NCBI RefSeq assembly: GCF_000559085.1
Contig: NZ_JALN02000001.1
Span: 3,100,001-3,164,000, forward strand
Direction of reading: 5' to 3'
Length of the DNA: 64,000 nt
Source of the DNA: Mycolicibacterium aromaticivorans JS19b1 = JCM 16368
Lineage (GTDB): Bacteria; Actinomycetota; Actinomycetes; Mycobacteriales; Mycobacteriaceae
Shown here: positions 53,408 through 62,203 of the stretch, in pieces
How positions within the stretch are numbered: the stretch's first letter is position 1
Layout: each line of letters begins with the position of its first letter
The notes under the pieces: generated by a model
Seen by the model: only the letters and a program-made list of their open reading frames with translations
Told to the model about the DNA's origin: nothing
Databases searched by the model: none
Translations under genes and position numbers: made by a program

Positions 53408-53830
53408 GTGAAGATCGCACGCACTTTGACGACCGCTGCTGCTGCGGCGGCGGTTACCGCGCTGGGATTTGCTGTCTCCGCGTCTGCCGATCCGGCACTG
53501 ATAAACGGAACGTACGCCGTCCGCGGCGGGGACGACGGCGCTATGGTGACGGCCTCGTCGAGTTGTCCTGCAGCCGTCAACGGCTGTACCGCCAACCTCA
53601 GGAGCACCCTGGGCTGGACCAGCGTCGCGACCTTCACGGATGGCCGGTGGAACTTCACGGTGACCAAGCCCAACGGAGTGGTATGCGACGACGGCAGCTA
53701 TGCGGCCGTCCGCATCGCCTACTCGGTCGATGCCGCGACGATGACCGGCACGGTGACCGCCGACTCCAACGGTGACTGCCCGGGCGGGCAGATCACCCAG
53801 GCACCCTTCCAGCTGATCAAGGTCGGCTGA
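53408..53830 (+). CDS. Small secreted protein with signal peptide
   Basis: The precursor of about 140 residues has a signal peptide (KIARTLTTAAAAAAVTALGF, cut near SASAD) and a mature domain of about 110 residues with four cysteines and beta-strand character (NGTYAVRGGDDGA, WTSVATFTDGRWNFTVTKP). An AAAGGG site is seven bases before GTG 53408; an ATG two codons earlier is too close to it. The pattern is common among small exported mycobacterial proteins with no assigned function. It converges on etfD with a 15-base gap. Confidence 0.78.
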   Translation: MKIARTLTTAAAAAAVTALGFAVSASADPALINGTYAVRGGDDGAMVTASSSCPAAVNGCTANLRSTLGWTSVATFTDGRWNFTVTKPNGVVCDDGSYAAVRIAYSVDAATMTGTVTADSNGDCPGGQITQAPFQLIKVG

Positions 53831-53845
53831 GCCTCGCGTGAGTGA

Positions 53846-56800
53846 CTAGCGCTTGCCCGGTGGCCGGGCGCCCCTGGCAATGCCGAGGCCCTTCACCGGA
53901 GGCTGCTCCGCCTTCGGGGCTTCGTCTTTCGGCTCCTCGGCCTTCGGTTCAGTCGCTGCGGCCGGCTCAGGTGCCTCGGCAGGAGCAGCAGCCGGTGCCG
54001 CGGCCGCAGGTGTGGTGGGCGCCGACTTCTTGGCGCCGGGTCGCTTGGCGCCCGCGGCGATGCCGAGGCCTTTGACCGGAGGCTCGGCCTTGGCCGGCGC
54101 CTCAGCCGCGGGGGCTTCCGCAGGTGCCTCGGCAGCCGGCGTAGGTGCCGCGGCCGCAGGTGCAGCAGGCGCCGACTTCTTGGCGCCGGGTCGCTTGGCG
54201 CCGGAAGCGATGCCGAGCCCCCTGACCGGAGCTTCGGCCGCAGGCGCTTCCGCCGGTGCCTCAGCGGCGGAAGCGGCAGTCGACGCCTCGGCGGCCGGCG
54301 CTGCAGCCTTCTTGGCGCCCGGTCGCTTTGCCCCGCCTGCGATGCCGAGTCCCTTGACGGGCTGAGCGGCTGGAGCTTCGGCAGCGGGCGCTTCAGCGGC
54401 AGGAGCTGCGGCGGCGGCCTTCTTGGCGCCGGGGCGCTTGGCGCCGCCAGCGATGCCCAGCCCCGTGACCGGCGCGGCTTCCTTGGCCGGTGCCGACGGC
54501 GCGGCCGCGGCAGGCTCGGCCGCCTCGGGCTTCGGCGCGGGAGGTGCCTCCGCTGGTGCCGAAGCGGCGGCAGCCTCGGCCTCTCGTGCGGCCGTGCCCT
54601 TCTCCGGCAGCGTGACACTGCTCAGATCCAGCGAGCCAAGCAGCAGCTGTGCGACGTCGAGCACCTCGACCTCGTCGGCCTTCTCACGGTCACCGACACC
54701 GTCGGTGATCATGACGCGGCAGAACGGGCAGCCGGTGGCGATCTTGGCCGGATCCAACGTCAGCGCCTCGTCGACGCGCTCGTGGTTCACGCGCTTACCG
54801 ATGTGCTCTTCCATCCACATCCGCGCGCCACCGGCACCGCAGCACAGGCCGCGATCGGCGTGCCGTGGCATTTCCTTCAGCGTCACGCCCGAGGCATCGA
54901 TCAGCTCACGCGGTGCGTCGTAGACCTTGTTGTGCCGGCCCAGGTAGCAGGGATCGTGATAGGTGACGTTGGCCCCTCCATCCACGGCCTTGACCGGAAC
55001 CAGCTTCTTGTCGCGTACCAGGCGGTTGAGCAGCTGGGTGTGGTGGACCACGGTGTAGTTGCCGCCGACCTGTGGGTATTCGCGACCCAGGGTGTTGAAG
55101 CAGTGCGGGCACGTCACGACGATCTTGCGGTCGACCCGCTCGACGCCCTCGAACAGGTCGTTCAGCGTCTCGACGTTCTGCGAGGCCAGCTGCTGGAACA
55201 GGAACTCGTTGCCGGAGCGGCGAGCCGAGTCACCGTTGCAGGTCTCGCCGTCGCCGAGAACCAGGAACTTCACGCCGGCCGCGGCCAGCAGTTCGGCCAC
55301 GGCCTTCGTGGTCTTCTTGGCGCGATCCTCGTAGGCACCGGCGCAACCAACCCAGAACAGGTACTCGAAGCCCGCGAACGACTCGACGTCCTTGCCGTAG
55401 ACGGGGATGTCGAACTCGACCTCGTCGATCCAGGTGAGGCGCTCCTTGGCGTTCTGACCCCACGGATTGCCCTTGGCTTCAAGGTTCTTGTAGAGCACGC
55501 CGAGTTCGCCGGGGAACTCCGACTCCATCATCACCTGGTACCGGCGCATGTCGACGATGTGGTCGATGTGCTCGATGTCCACCGGGCACTGCTCGACGCA
55601 CGCACCGCAGGTGGTGCACGACCACAGCACGTCGGGATCGATCACGCCGAGCTGTTCGGCGGTACCCACCAGCGGGCGGGTCGCCTGCGCCGGGCCGGAG
55701 CCCAGCACCCGCTCGAAGCCTGACTCCGGAACATGGTCGTGCGCGTCGTGCTTGGTCTCGACGAAACCGCCCTCGGCGGAGGCGAACTGTTCGGCCTCGT
55801 TCTCACCACTGGGGATCGGCTTCCCGCCGATGATGTACGGCGCCTTCGCGAACAGATGATCGCGCAGGTTCATGATCACGAGCTTGGGCGACAACGGCTT
55901 TCCGGTGTTCCATGCCGGGCACTGCGACTGGCAGCGACCACACTCGGTGCACGTGGTGAGGTCGAGGTAGCCCTTCCAGGTGAAGTCCTCGATCTTGCCG
56001 CGACCGAGCACCGCATCCTCGGCGGGATCCTCGAAGTTGATCGGTTCGCCCTTGTACTCCACGGGCAGCAGCGGGCCCAGGCCGTTCGGCAGCCGCTTGA
56101 AGGTGACGTTGATCGGGGCCAGGCCGATGTGCAGGTGCTTGGAGTGCAGCACTATCAGCAGGAAGGCCAGCATGACGCCGATGTGGCCCATCAGCGCGAT
56201 GGTTTCGATCCACACGTTGGCGGTGTGTCCCAGCGGAGCCAGTGCTGCGGCCATACCGTGCGAGAAGAAGGCACCCCAGCCGTAGGGGAACGCCTCACCG
56301 AGGGCGTTGACCGAAGCGCCGCGGAAGAACGCGTAGGTCAGGATGACCAGGAAGATCATCAGCAGGATCAGCCAGGCGCCGCCGGTGTGCGAGCCGTAGA
56401 ACCGGGAATCGCGACCGTACTCCTTGGGCTCGGAACGCAACCGGATGATCGAGAAGACGATGATGCCGAGAAGCACCGCGACAGCGAAGAAGTCCTGCAG
56501 GAAGCCCAGCGCATTCCACCTGCCGACCAACGGGATGTGGAATTCGGGGTTGAAGAGGACGCCGTAGGCCTCGAGGTACACCGTCGCGAGGATGAAGAAG
56601 CCCCACATGGTGAAGAAGTGGGCGATACCGGGGATGGACCACTTCAGCAGCTTCTTCTGGCCGAAGACTTCGGTGAACTGCGCTTTGATGCGGTCCGGGA
56701 TGTTGTCCTTGCGGCCGCTCTCGTCGCTGATCGGTTGACCGGACCGGATCAGGTGGGTGAGGAACAATACGCGCCGTGCGGCAAACACCAACACGATGGC

Positions 56801-56848
56801 GGTGGCCAGCAGGCCGATGATCAGTCGACCCCAGTCGAGAGCGGTCAC
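53846..56848 (-). CDS. etfD: Membrane iron-sulfur oxidoreductase EtfD (Rv0338c homologue)
   Basis: The 1000-residue protein passes electrons from the electron-transfer flavoprotein to the membrane quinone pool in beta-oxidation, the role shown for Rv0338c. The N-terminal 235 residues have five to six membrane helices. Two CxxCxxCxxxCP clusters lie at Cys300-310 and Cys411-421. Two CCG-type domains follow (CPHCFNTLGREYP and RGLCCGAGGARMW), as in heterodisulfide reductase-like enzymes. The last 250 residues are Ala/Pro-rich with five copies of GLGIA.GAKRPGAKK. The GTG start follows AGGGAGG. A double dyad operator lies 18-68 bases upstream. It is longer than the M. tuberculosis protein (882 residues), mainly in the tail. 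Confidence 0.93.
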   Translation of the reverse strand: MTALDWGRLIIGLLATAIVLVFAARRVLFLTHLIRSGQPISDESGRKDNIPDRIKAQFTEVFGQKKLLKWSIPGIAHFFTMWGFFILATVYLEAYGVLFNPEFHIPLVGRWNALGFLQDFFAVAVLLGIIVFSIIRLRSEPKEYGRDSRFYGSHTGGAWLILLMIFLVILTYAFFRGASVNALGEAFPYGWGAFFSHGMAAALAPLGHTANVWIETIALMGHIGVMLAFLLIVLHSKHLHIGLAPINVTFKRLPNGLGPLLPVEYKGEPINFEDPAEDAVLGRGKIEDFTWKGYLDLTTCTECGRCQSQCPAWNTGKPLSPKLVIMNLRDHLFAKAPYIIGGKPIPSGENEAEQFASAEGGFVETKHDAHDHVPESGFERVLGSGPAQATRPLVGTAEQLGVIDPDVLWSCTTCGACVEQCPVDIEHIDHIVDMRRYQVMMESEFPGELGVLYKNLEAKGNPWGQNAKERLTWIDEVEFDIPVYGKDVESFAGFEYLFWVGCAGAYEDRAKKTTKAVAELLAAAGVKFLVLGDGETCNGDSARRSGNEFLFQQLASQNVETLNDLFEGVERVDRKIVVTCPHCFNTLGREYPQVGGNYTVVHHTQLLNRLVRDKKLVPVKAVDGGANVTYHDPCYLGRHNKVYDAPRELIDASGVTLKEMPRHADRGLCCGAGGARMWMEEHIGKRVNHERVDEALTLDPAKIATGCPFCRVMITDGVGDREKADEVEVLDVAQLLLGSLDLSSVTLPEKGTAAREAEAAAASAPAEAPPAPKPEAAEPAAAAPSAPAKEAAPVTGLGIAGGAKRPGAKKAAAAAPAAEAPAAEAPAAQPVKGLGIAGGAKRPGAKKAAAPAAEASTAASAAEAPAEAPAAEAPVRGLGIASGAKRPGAKKSAPAAPAAAAPTPAAEAPAEAPAAEAPAKAEPPVKGLGIAAGAKRPGAKKSAPTTPAAAAPAAAPAEAPEPAAATEPKAEEPKDEAPKAEQPPVKGLGIARGARPPGKR

Positions 56849-56865
56849 GGACAGCCTCCCTGTCG

Positions 56866-56916
56866 TAAGTTACCCAATAGTAACTTAAGTTAAGTTACCG
56901 ACCGGTAACTTAACTT
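56866..56916. promoter_or_regulatory. Two tandem dyads AAGTTAC-N6-GTAACTT upstream of etfD
   Basis: Half-sites AAGTTAC (56867, 56892) and GTAACTT (56880, 56905) form two identical dyads with six-base spacers, 25 bases apart. The second is the core of a larger palindrome with 14-base perfect arms (56887-56900 and 56903-56916), and TAACTTAAGTTA at 56881-56892 is itself a perfect palindrome. The block begins 18 bases upstream of the etfD start codon, where a repressor would block transcription. Confidence 0.75.
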
Positions 56917-56996
56917 CAATCCAGCTCATAGTTGCATCTCGGCATTTGGCGCCGCTACAAAGGCTGTCCTAACTAGTCCCGCGCGGGGCTGTGGTC

Positions 56997-59483
56997 TCAG
57001 CTCTGCGGCGACAGGATCGCGCGAAGCATCGACAGCATTTCCGAGCGGGACTCCGCGCCGAGACGACGCCGGATCCTGGCGACGTGGTGCTCGACGGTCT
57101 TCGCGGAGATGAAGAGCTGCGCACCGATATCGCGGTAGGGCATGCCCAGCAACAGCAGTTCGGCTACCTCGCGCTCGCGATCCGACAGCGGGGAGGACGC
57201 CTGTCGTGCACCCGCGGCCGCGGGCCCCGACGCCTCGGACACCAGCGGCTGCTGGCCGTCCTCGCCCCCGCTGTCGCCGGCTGACAGCTTCAGGTCACGG
57301 GCGACCTGCAGCATGAGTCCCGACACCTTGGGGTCGGAGGTCTGCAGCGCTGCCTGACCGGCGAGCCGGGTGGCATCAGCAGTCAGGCCGAACTGGGCCA
57401 GTCCGCGCGCGGCGGCGCCGACCTCGTCGCCGTCGATCTGTCCGGCAAGCACACGCAACCAGGTCCGGCCGGCGACGGCCAGCGCCTTGGCGAACGGGCT
57501 GTGCGCCGCCGAGGCGGTCAGCGCCTGCCCATGCGGGGCCACCGCGGCCGGGTCACTGGCCAGGATCCCGGCGTGCACGCCGGACCAGCGCAGCGGCACC
57601 GACCAGGTGGGCGGGTTGCCCAGCGACTCCAGCAGCCCGAACGCCAGGTCGAGAGCGGGCGCCAGCCGGTCCTGCTGGCCGAGTCGTGCCGACGCCACCC
57701 ACAGCTCACCCAGCGGCAGCAACGAGAACAGGTCGACCGAATACTCGACCAACACTTCCATCGCGGCGTACCAGTGCTTTTGCAGGGCGCCGGCATCGCC
57801 ACCGCGGCGGGCGAGCGCAGTGCGCAGTGCCGCGGTCCACAACGCATCCCGACGATGCGTTCCGTCGAGTCCGGCGATGTCGGCGGCAGCCGCCGTGAAT
57901 TGACCGTCCTGCATCTTGGTCCAGGCGAGCAGGAGGCGGTGCCGATGGCCGTACAGCGGTTCGTCGACGTCCCGATCGGCGCGCACCGCGCGGGCGATCA
58001 CACTGCGCGCGCGGACGGGGTCACCGCCGTGCAGCGCGGCCAGCGTGACCAGAGCCGCCGGGCTGTCCGGCAGGACCTGGGCCGCCGAATACTCCGCGGC
58101 CATCGCCGCGCCGAGTTTGGTTGCCGCGGTCGAATAGGGGCCCTGCAACGTCGCCAGCAGTCCCTCGGCCAGGGTGCGCGCTGCGCGGGAGGCCGCGGTC
58201 GGGGGGCCCGCGCTGGGCACGGCCAGCGCACGTTCGGCGCCGGCGGCATCGCCCGTCCCGGTGAGAACGATCGTCGCTGCCGCGCTGACCGATGTGTCCG
58301 GGTAGGGGCCGAGCCAGCTGAAGAGTTCGGACGCCTGTGCCGAGTTGCCGTTGAGCATCGCGACACTGGCGGCCACCCGGACCGCCGCTGCTCGCTCAGC
58401 AGGATCTTCCGACGCCAAAAGGCTGTCCGCTTCACTTGCGGCTGCCGAGGATTCGCCGGCCAGAGCCAGCGCATCGGCCAGCTGAGCCCGCAGTTCGACC
58501 GCGCCGGCGTCGACTGCGGCGCGCAGCAGGGCCGGGTCGGCCCGTCCTGCGCCGGCCTGGCGACGCAGGACCTCGGCCAGCTGCTCGTCACGCACACCGT
58601 GTTCGGCCAACCGCAGCGCCAAGTCCGGCGACAGGGTGGACATCGCGATCTGCGAGCGCAGCAGCGCGGTCTCGACGTCGTGGTGGCGCGCGTTACCGAG
58701 AATCTGCGCGACGGCCCGGTGCACCGCGCGCAGGAAGTGCGGACTGTGCGCGGGTTCGATCAGTCCTGTGGCGCGGGCCCGATCGATCAGCAGCCTGGCC
58801 TCATCGGGCGGAACCTGAAGTGTCGCCGCCAGATCAGCGGCACCGAGATCGCGGCTGAGCGAGGCGATCAGCAATGCGTCGAGGTCGGGTTCGTTGAGCC
58901 GGCGCAGCCGATCGTTGAGCGCGAAGAGCGCAGCTTGTCCGATCGACGCTGCCGAGTACGGGCGAGTGGAGGCCAGCGCGGCGTCGACCAGGAACGGGAT
59001 GCCAGCCGTCGCGACGACAATGCTGATCACCAACTCGGTGCGCGGCGGATGGCCGGACGGGTCGGTCATCCGCCGGGATATCTCGGCAGATGTCATCGGG
59101 CCCAGGGTAATTCGAGGCCGCTCACGTTCGATCGCCGTCATCAGCGCCTGCAGGTCCTCGTCGTGGTCGCGCGGCTGCGCCGCTACCACGACTGTCGACG
59201 ACGGATCGGTGGCAACCTCGGCGAGCCGCTGCAACTCGACCGCGGGCAGCAGGTGTGCGTCGTCGACCACCACGGCGGCATCGGCAGGGTCGCCGTCCGC
59301 CGGTGCACGGGTCACGACCGCGGAACCTGCACCGCGCAGAGCGTCGCGAACCGCGCCGAGCAGCGTGCTCTTGCCTGTGCCGACCCCTCCGGTCACCAGC
59401 ATCTTGACCGGCTCCGACCCCAGGACGCTGAACGCCTCGTGGGCGGTCGGCGAAAGGCCGTGCGCTGGAATCGAATCGGGCAC
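56997..59483 (-). CDS. iniR: IniR-type STAND/LuxR regulator (Rv0339c homologue)
   Basis: The 828-residue regulator has an N-terminal P-loop ATPase (GGVGTGKST, residues 32-40; Walker B VVVDDAHLLP), a long helical-repeat sensor region and a C-terminal LuxR helix-turn-helix (LSDREREVAELLLLGMPYRD through SAKTVEHHVARIRRRL). IniR is known to activate iniBAC under cell-envelope stress in response to trehalose; Rv0339c is the homologue (832 residues). The start is a GTG after the stop of the Hsp70-like gene; the open frame above it is antisense-like Thr/His repeat noise. It is co-transcribed with the Hsp70-like gene (five-base gap). Targets are the two control regions around 61434-61473 and 62204-62242. 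Confidence 0.9.
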   Translation of the reverse strand: MPDSIPAHGLSPTAHEAFSVLGSEPVKMLVTGGVGTGKSTLLGAVRDALRGAGSAVVTRAPADGDPADAAVVVDDAHLLPAVELQRLAEVATDPSSTVVVAAQPRDHDEDLQALMTAIERERPRITLGPMTSAEISRRMTDPSGHPPRTELVISIVVATAGIPFLVDAALASTRPYSAASIGQAALFALNDRLRRLNEPDLDALLIASLSRDLGAADLAATLQVPPDEARLLIDRARATGLIEPAHSPHFLRAVHRAVAQILGNARHHDVETALLRSQIAMSTLSPDLALRLAEHGVRDEQLAEVLRRQAGAGRADPALLRAAVDAGAVELRAQLADALALAGESSAAASEADSLLASEDPAERAAAVRVAASVAMLNGNSAQASELFSWLGPYPDTSVSAAATIVLTGTGDAAGAERALAVPSAGPPTAASRAARTLAEGLLATLQGPYSTAATKLGAAMAAEYSAAQVLPDSPAALVTLAALHGGDPVRARSVIARAVRADRDVDEPLYGHRHRLLLAWTKMQDGQFTAAAADIAGLDGTHRRDALWTAALRTALARRGGDAGALQKHWYAAMEVLVEYSVDLFSLLPLGELWVASARLGQQDRLAPALDLAFGLLESLGNPPTWSVPLRWSGVHAGILASDPAAVAPHGQALTASAAHSPFAKALAVAGRTWLRVLAGQIDGDEVGAAARGLAQFGLTADATRLAGQAALQTSDPKVSGLMLQVARDLKLSAGDSGGEDGQQPLVSEASGPAAAGARQASSPLSDREREVAELLLLGMPYRDIGAQLFISAKTVEHHVARIRRRLGAESRSEMLSMLRAILSPQS

Positions 59484-59488
59484 CGGCG

Positions 59489-61396
59489 TTAGGCCCCCGG
59501 CGGCGACGTCACACCAGTGATGATGTCGCGGGTGGTCGGCGGTGCGACGGTTGTGGTGATGGGCTTGACGGTGGTGGTCGGCGGCGGCTGCGTCGTCGTC
59601 GGCGGTTGGGTCGTGGTGGTCGTCGGCGGTTGGGTCGTGGTGGTCGGCGGCTGGGTGGTGGTGGTCGTGGTGGTCGGCGGCGTGGTGGTGGTCGTCGTTG
59701 TCGTGGTGGTGGTTGTCGTTGTCGTTGTGGTGGTCGACGGTGTGGTGGTCGTGGTGGGCGGGGTCGTCGTGGTCGTCTGGATGACCGTGGTGGTCGCCGG
59801 GATCGTCGACTCGGTGGGCTGCCCGTCGTTGCCGGTGATCGTAACCGTCTGTGGCGGAACGACACTCGTGACCGGTGCCGCTGTGGGATCGCCGGGCTTG
59901 GTGACTCGGGTGGTCGTGGTCGTCGGTGTGCTGTCGGCACTCGTGAGGGTGATCGCCAGTCCGCCGACCGCCACCGCCGCGAGCGCCGCGGCGATACCGA
60001 ACAGCAGCGGAGGGCGCCGGTACCACGGCACCGGCGCGGCGACCAGTTCGGTTTCCTCGTCCGGCGGCTCGAACTCGACCATCGGGCGCATCCCGGTGGC
60101 CTGCGCCTGCTGGGCGTAGTCGAAGGTGTAATCCTCACCGGAATACGGCACCGGCTCCGCTCCGGGCGCATCGTCCTGCGACCAGGCCAGCGCGCGGAAC
60201 GTCGCCGACGGCGAGCCGTCGGTGGCCGATTCGGTCGCGGCCGATCCCGCAGTCCCGGCCGCCCACGCCGCCGGAGCCAGTCCGGTCGGTGCATCGGCCG
60301 CGGCCACCGCCATCCCCGTCGGCGCATCCGGTGCGCCGCCGCGCGCGGCGAGCACGGCCGATCCGATGGCCGCGTTGAGACCCGGCAACGGTGTGGTGAT
60401 CACCGGAACACGCAGCTCTTCGGAAAGCCGTTGCGTGAGAAGCGGTATCGCGGCACCGCCGCCGACAGTGGCGACCGCGGCCAGGTTGGCGGCAGGGATC
60501 CTGTTGCGCTCCAGCACATCTCCGAGGGCATCCAGAAAACCGGCGAGCGGCTCGGCGATCAACGCCTCCAATTCCGGTCGGGTGACCCGGATATCGGAGC
60601 GGAAGCCGGGCAGTTCGGCAGGTACCACCGTCGCGGTCTCCGAGGACAGCCGCTCCTTGGCCTGGCGACACTCGTCACGCAGCCGGGTCAGCGCACCGAC
60701 CGCGTTGGTGCTGGCCGGGTCGATGTTGGCTTGATCGCGGATGCCGCCGAGCACCTGCGTCAGCAGCGCCTGGTCGAGATGGTCACCGGAGAGGTCGGTG
60801 AAGCGCACCGTCTCGCCGATCGGCGCCAGATTCGCGCCGGCGTCGGCGAGCGTGATGTTGGCACCGCTGCCGCCGAAGTCGCACAGTGCCACCACCCCTT
60901 GCGACGGCAGACCCGGATCAGCCTGCAAGGCCGCCAGCGCGGCCGTCGCGTCGGAAATCAATGTCGGTGGAATACCGTTGGGGGACAGGGCGGGTCGGGT
61001 GCGCAGCGCGCCACGCAGGGCGCCGACGGCGCCGGCACCCCAGTACGCGGGGACCGCGACGACCACAGTGGAGGCCGGTGTGCCGTCGTCGGCGGCGCGG
61101 GCCATCGCCTCGAGCGCGTCGGCAATCAAGTCCTCGCCGCGATGCGGCGAACCATCGGCGGCCACCAACGGCACCGGATCGCCCGCCCGCTCGACGAAGC
61201 CGCGGAACACCTGGCCGGCCTCGGTGAGATTCGGGCTAGTCAGCTCCGGGTTCTGGGAGGGAACGCCGACTTCGGGAGGCCGGTTGTCCCACAACGTCAA
61301 CACCGACCGGCGGGTCATCGGCCGGCGGCCCGGACGTGCCGCCGCCAGGTTGGTCGCTCCGATCGACAACCCCAGCGAGTCGCTCAATTCGCACAT
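59489..61396 (-). CDS. Hsp70/actin-fold-like membrane protein with Thr/Pro-rich tail (Rv0312-like)
   Basis: The 635-residue protein has an N-terminal domain with Hsp70-like features: DSLGLSIGATNLAAAR (phosphate 1-like), VVALCDFGGSGANITL (phosphate 2-like), and AAVATVGGGAAIPLLTQRL (adenosine-like). One membrane helix (LLFGIAAALAAVAVGGLAIT) follows near residue 485. The rest is a Thr/Pro-rich low-complexity tail with a run of 19 consecutive threonines, pointing outward. Rv0312 has the same plan. A GGAGGG site sits one base before ATG 61396 but nine bases before TTG 61387, so translation may begin at the TTG. It precedes iniR by five bases, so it may feed envelope information to IniR. Confidence 0.82.
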   Translation of the reverse strand: MCELSDSLGLSIGATNLAAARPGRRPMTRRSVLTLWDNRPPEVGVPSQNPELTSPNLTEAGQVFRGFVERAGDPVPLVAADGSPHRGEDLIADALEAMARAADDGTPASTVVVAVPAYWGAGAVGALRGALRTRPALSPNGIPPTLISDATAALAALQADPGLPSQGVVALCDFGGSGANITLADAGANLAPIGETVRFTDLSGDHLDQALLTQVLGGIRDQANIDPASTNAVGALTRLRDECRQAKERLSSETATVVPAELPGFRSDIRVTRPELEALIAEPLAGFLDALGDVLERNRIPAANLAAVATVGGGAAIPLLTQRLSEELRVPVITTPLPGLNAAIGSAVLAARGGAPDAPTGMAVAAADAPTGLAPAAWAAGTAGSAATESATDGSPSATFRALAWSQDDAPGAEPVPYSGEDYTFDYAQQAQATGMRPMVEFEPPDEETELVAAPVPWYRRPPLLFGIAAALAAVAVGGLAITLTSADSTPTTTTTRVTKPGDPTAAPVTSVVPPQTVTITGNDGQPTESTIPATTTVIQTTTTTPPTTTTTPSTTTTTTTTTTTTTTTTTTPPTTTTTTTQPPTTTTQPPTTTTTQPPTTTQPPPTTTVKPITTTVAPPTTRDIITGVTSPPGA

Positions 61397-61433
61397 CCCT
61401 CCGTTGCCTGGTCGGCAGCCGTCATCACCATAT

Positions 61434-61473
61434 CCCCTAATGTCTTCCGAACCCCTAAGGCTGCACCCCCTAA
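61434..61473. promoter_or_regulatory. Three direct CCCCTAA boxes in the iniR/ini divergent control region
   Basis: CCCCTAA occurs at 61434, 61452 and 61467 (spacings 18 and 15). The region lies between the Hsp70-like-iniR operon (minus) and the iniB-like gene (plus). The same box recurs upstream of iniB at 62214. Candidate binding sites for IniR, whose gene is adjacent. Confidence 0.6.
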
Positions 61474-61591
61474 TGGTGCCGCGGTTCGAGTGGCTTCGAC
61501 ACCGATCACGGCACGCGTGTCCGCCGATAACATTCTTGGCAGCAGCTGGGATTCCACTGTGACTATCGGTGGTAGGAGAGAAGGCGTTTCC

Positions 61592-62146
61592 ATGGCAAAT
61601 TCGTTGCTCGACTTCGTGATGTCGCTCGTGCGAGATCCCGACGCCGCCGCACGCTACGCCGCGGACCCGGGCGGCGCCATCGCCGACGCCCACCTGACCG
61701 ATGTGACCAGCGCCGACGTCAACCACCTGATTCCGATGGTCGCCGACTCGCTGTCGGGCCCGCTCTCGGGAGCCGGGTTCGGCCCCGCGGCCGGCGCGGG
61801 CGACGGCAATGTGTGGGCGAGCGGAGCGGCGACGGCGGCATTCGACGCCTTCGATCACCTGCCCGCGGCCACCACCGCACCCGACGTCCACTCGGTGATC
61901 ACCGATGTCGCCCAGCACGCGGATCAGGCTCCGGCGTTGATCACCGATCTCGGCGCCGACCCCGGTGCGCTGAACCTGCCGGACACCGCATCGCAGCTCA
62001 GTCATACCGTGCTCGACCACGGCGTCACCCCCGACGCGGGCCAGGACTGGGCGGATCCGTCCGCGTGGGATCACGGCCACGTCGACGACAACCATGGCGC
62101 CAGCCTTGCGGCGCCGGAAGACCACGCCGGCTTCGAGTTGTTCTGA
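61592..62146 (+). CDS. IniB N-domain-like protein (Rv0340-like)
   Basis: The 184-residue protein begins at ATG after TAGGAGAGAAGG. Residues 1-55 (MANSLLDFVMSLVRDPDAAA, YAADPGGAIADAHLTDVTSA) share the helical IniB N-domain pattern with the following iniB gene. The remainder is Ala/Asp/His-rich, of low complexity. Gene order matches Rv0340 (179 residues). It lies upstream of iniB but is separated from it by a strong terminator and an additional boxed control region, so it is probably expressed partly independently. Confidence 0.82.
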   Translation: MANSLLDFVMSLVRDPDAAARYAADPGGAIADAHLTDVTSADVNHLIPMVADSLSGPLSGAGFGPAAGAGDGNVWASGAATAAFDAFDHLPAATTAPDVHSVITDVAQHADQAPALITDLGADPGALNLPDTASQLSHTVLDHGVTPDAGQDWADPSAWDHGHVDDNHGASLAAPEDHAGFELF

Positions 62147-62155
62147 TCCGCCGGC

Positions 62156-62190
62156 AAATCCCCACGTCCCAGTGACGTGGGGATTTTCTG
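62156..62190 (+). terminator. Rho-independent terminator between the Rv0340-like gene and iniB
   Basis: A perfect 12-base stem AAATCCCCACGT/ACGTGGGGATTT with a seven-base loop (CCCAGTG) is followed by T-rich sequence (TTTCTGTTT). It begins 10 bases after the stop of the Rv0340-like gene and ends its transcript before the iniB promoter. Confidence 0.82.
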
Positions 62191-62203
62191 TTTCCAGAGC
62201 TCT

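Noticed and set aside
55733..56893. 386-residue plus-strand frame opposite etfD
   Set aside because: Antisense shadow rich in Arg, Glu and Asp, without family features; etfD motifs are clear on the other strand.
59519..59790. GGTGGTCGTC-type repeats that look like a tandem repeat or CRISPR-like array
   Set aside because: They are the coding bases of the Thr/Pro-rich tail of the Hsp70-like protein; there are no regular spacers.
59606..61591. Long plus-strand open frame upstream of the Rv0340-like start
   Set aside because: It runs antisense to the Hsp70-like gene and is almost only Gly and Arg; the true gene starts at 61592 behind a ribosome site.
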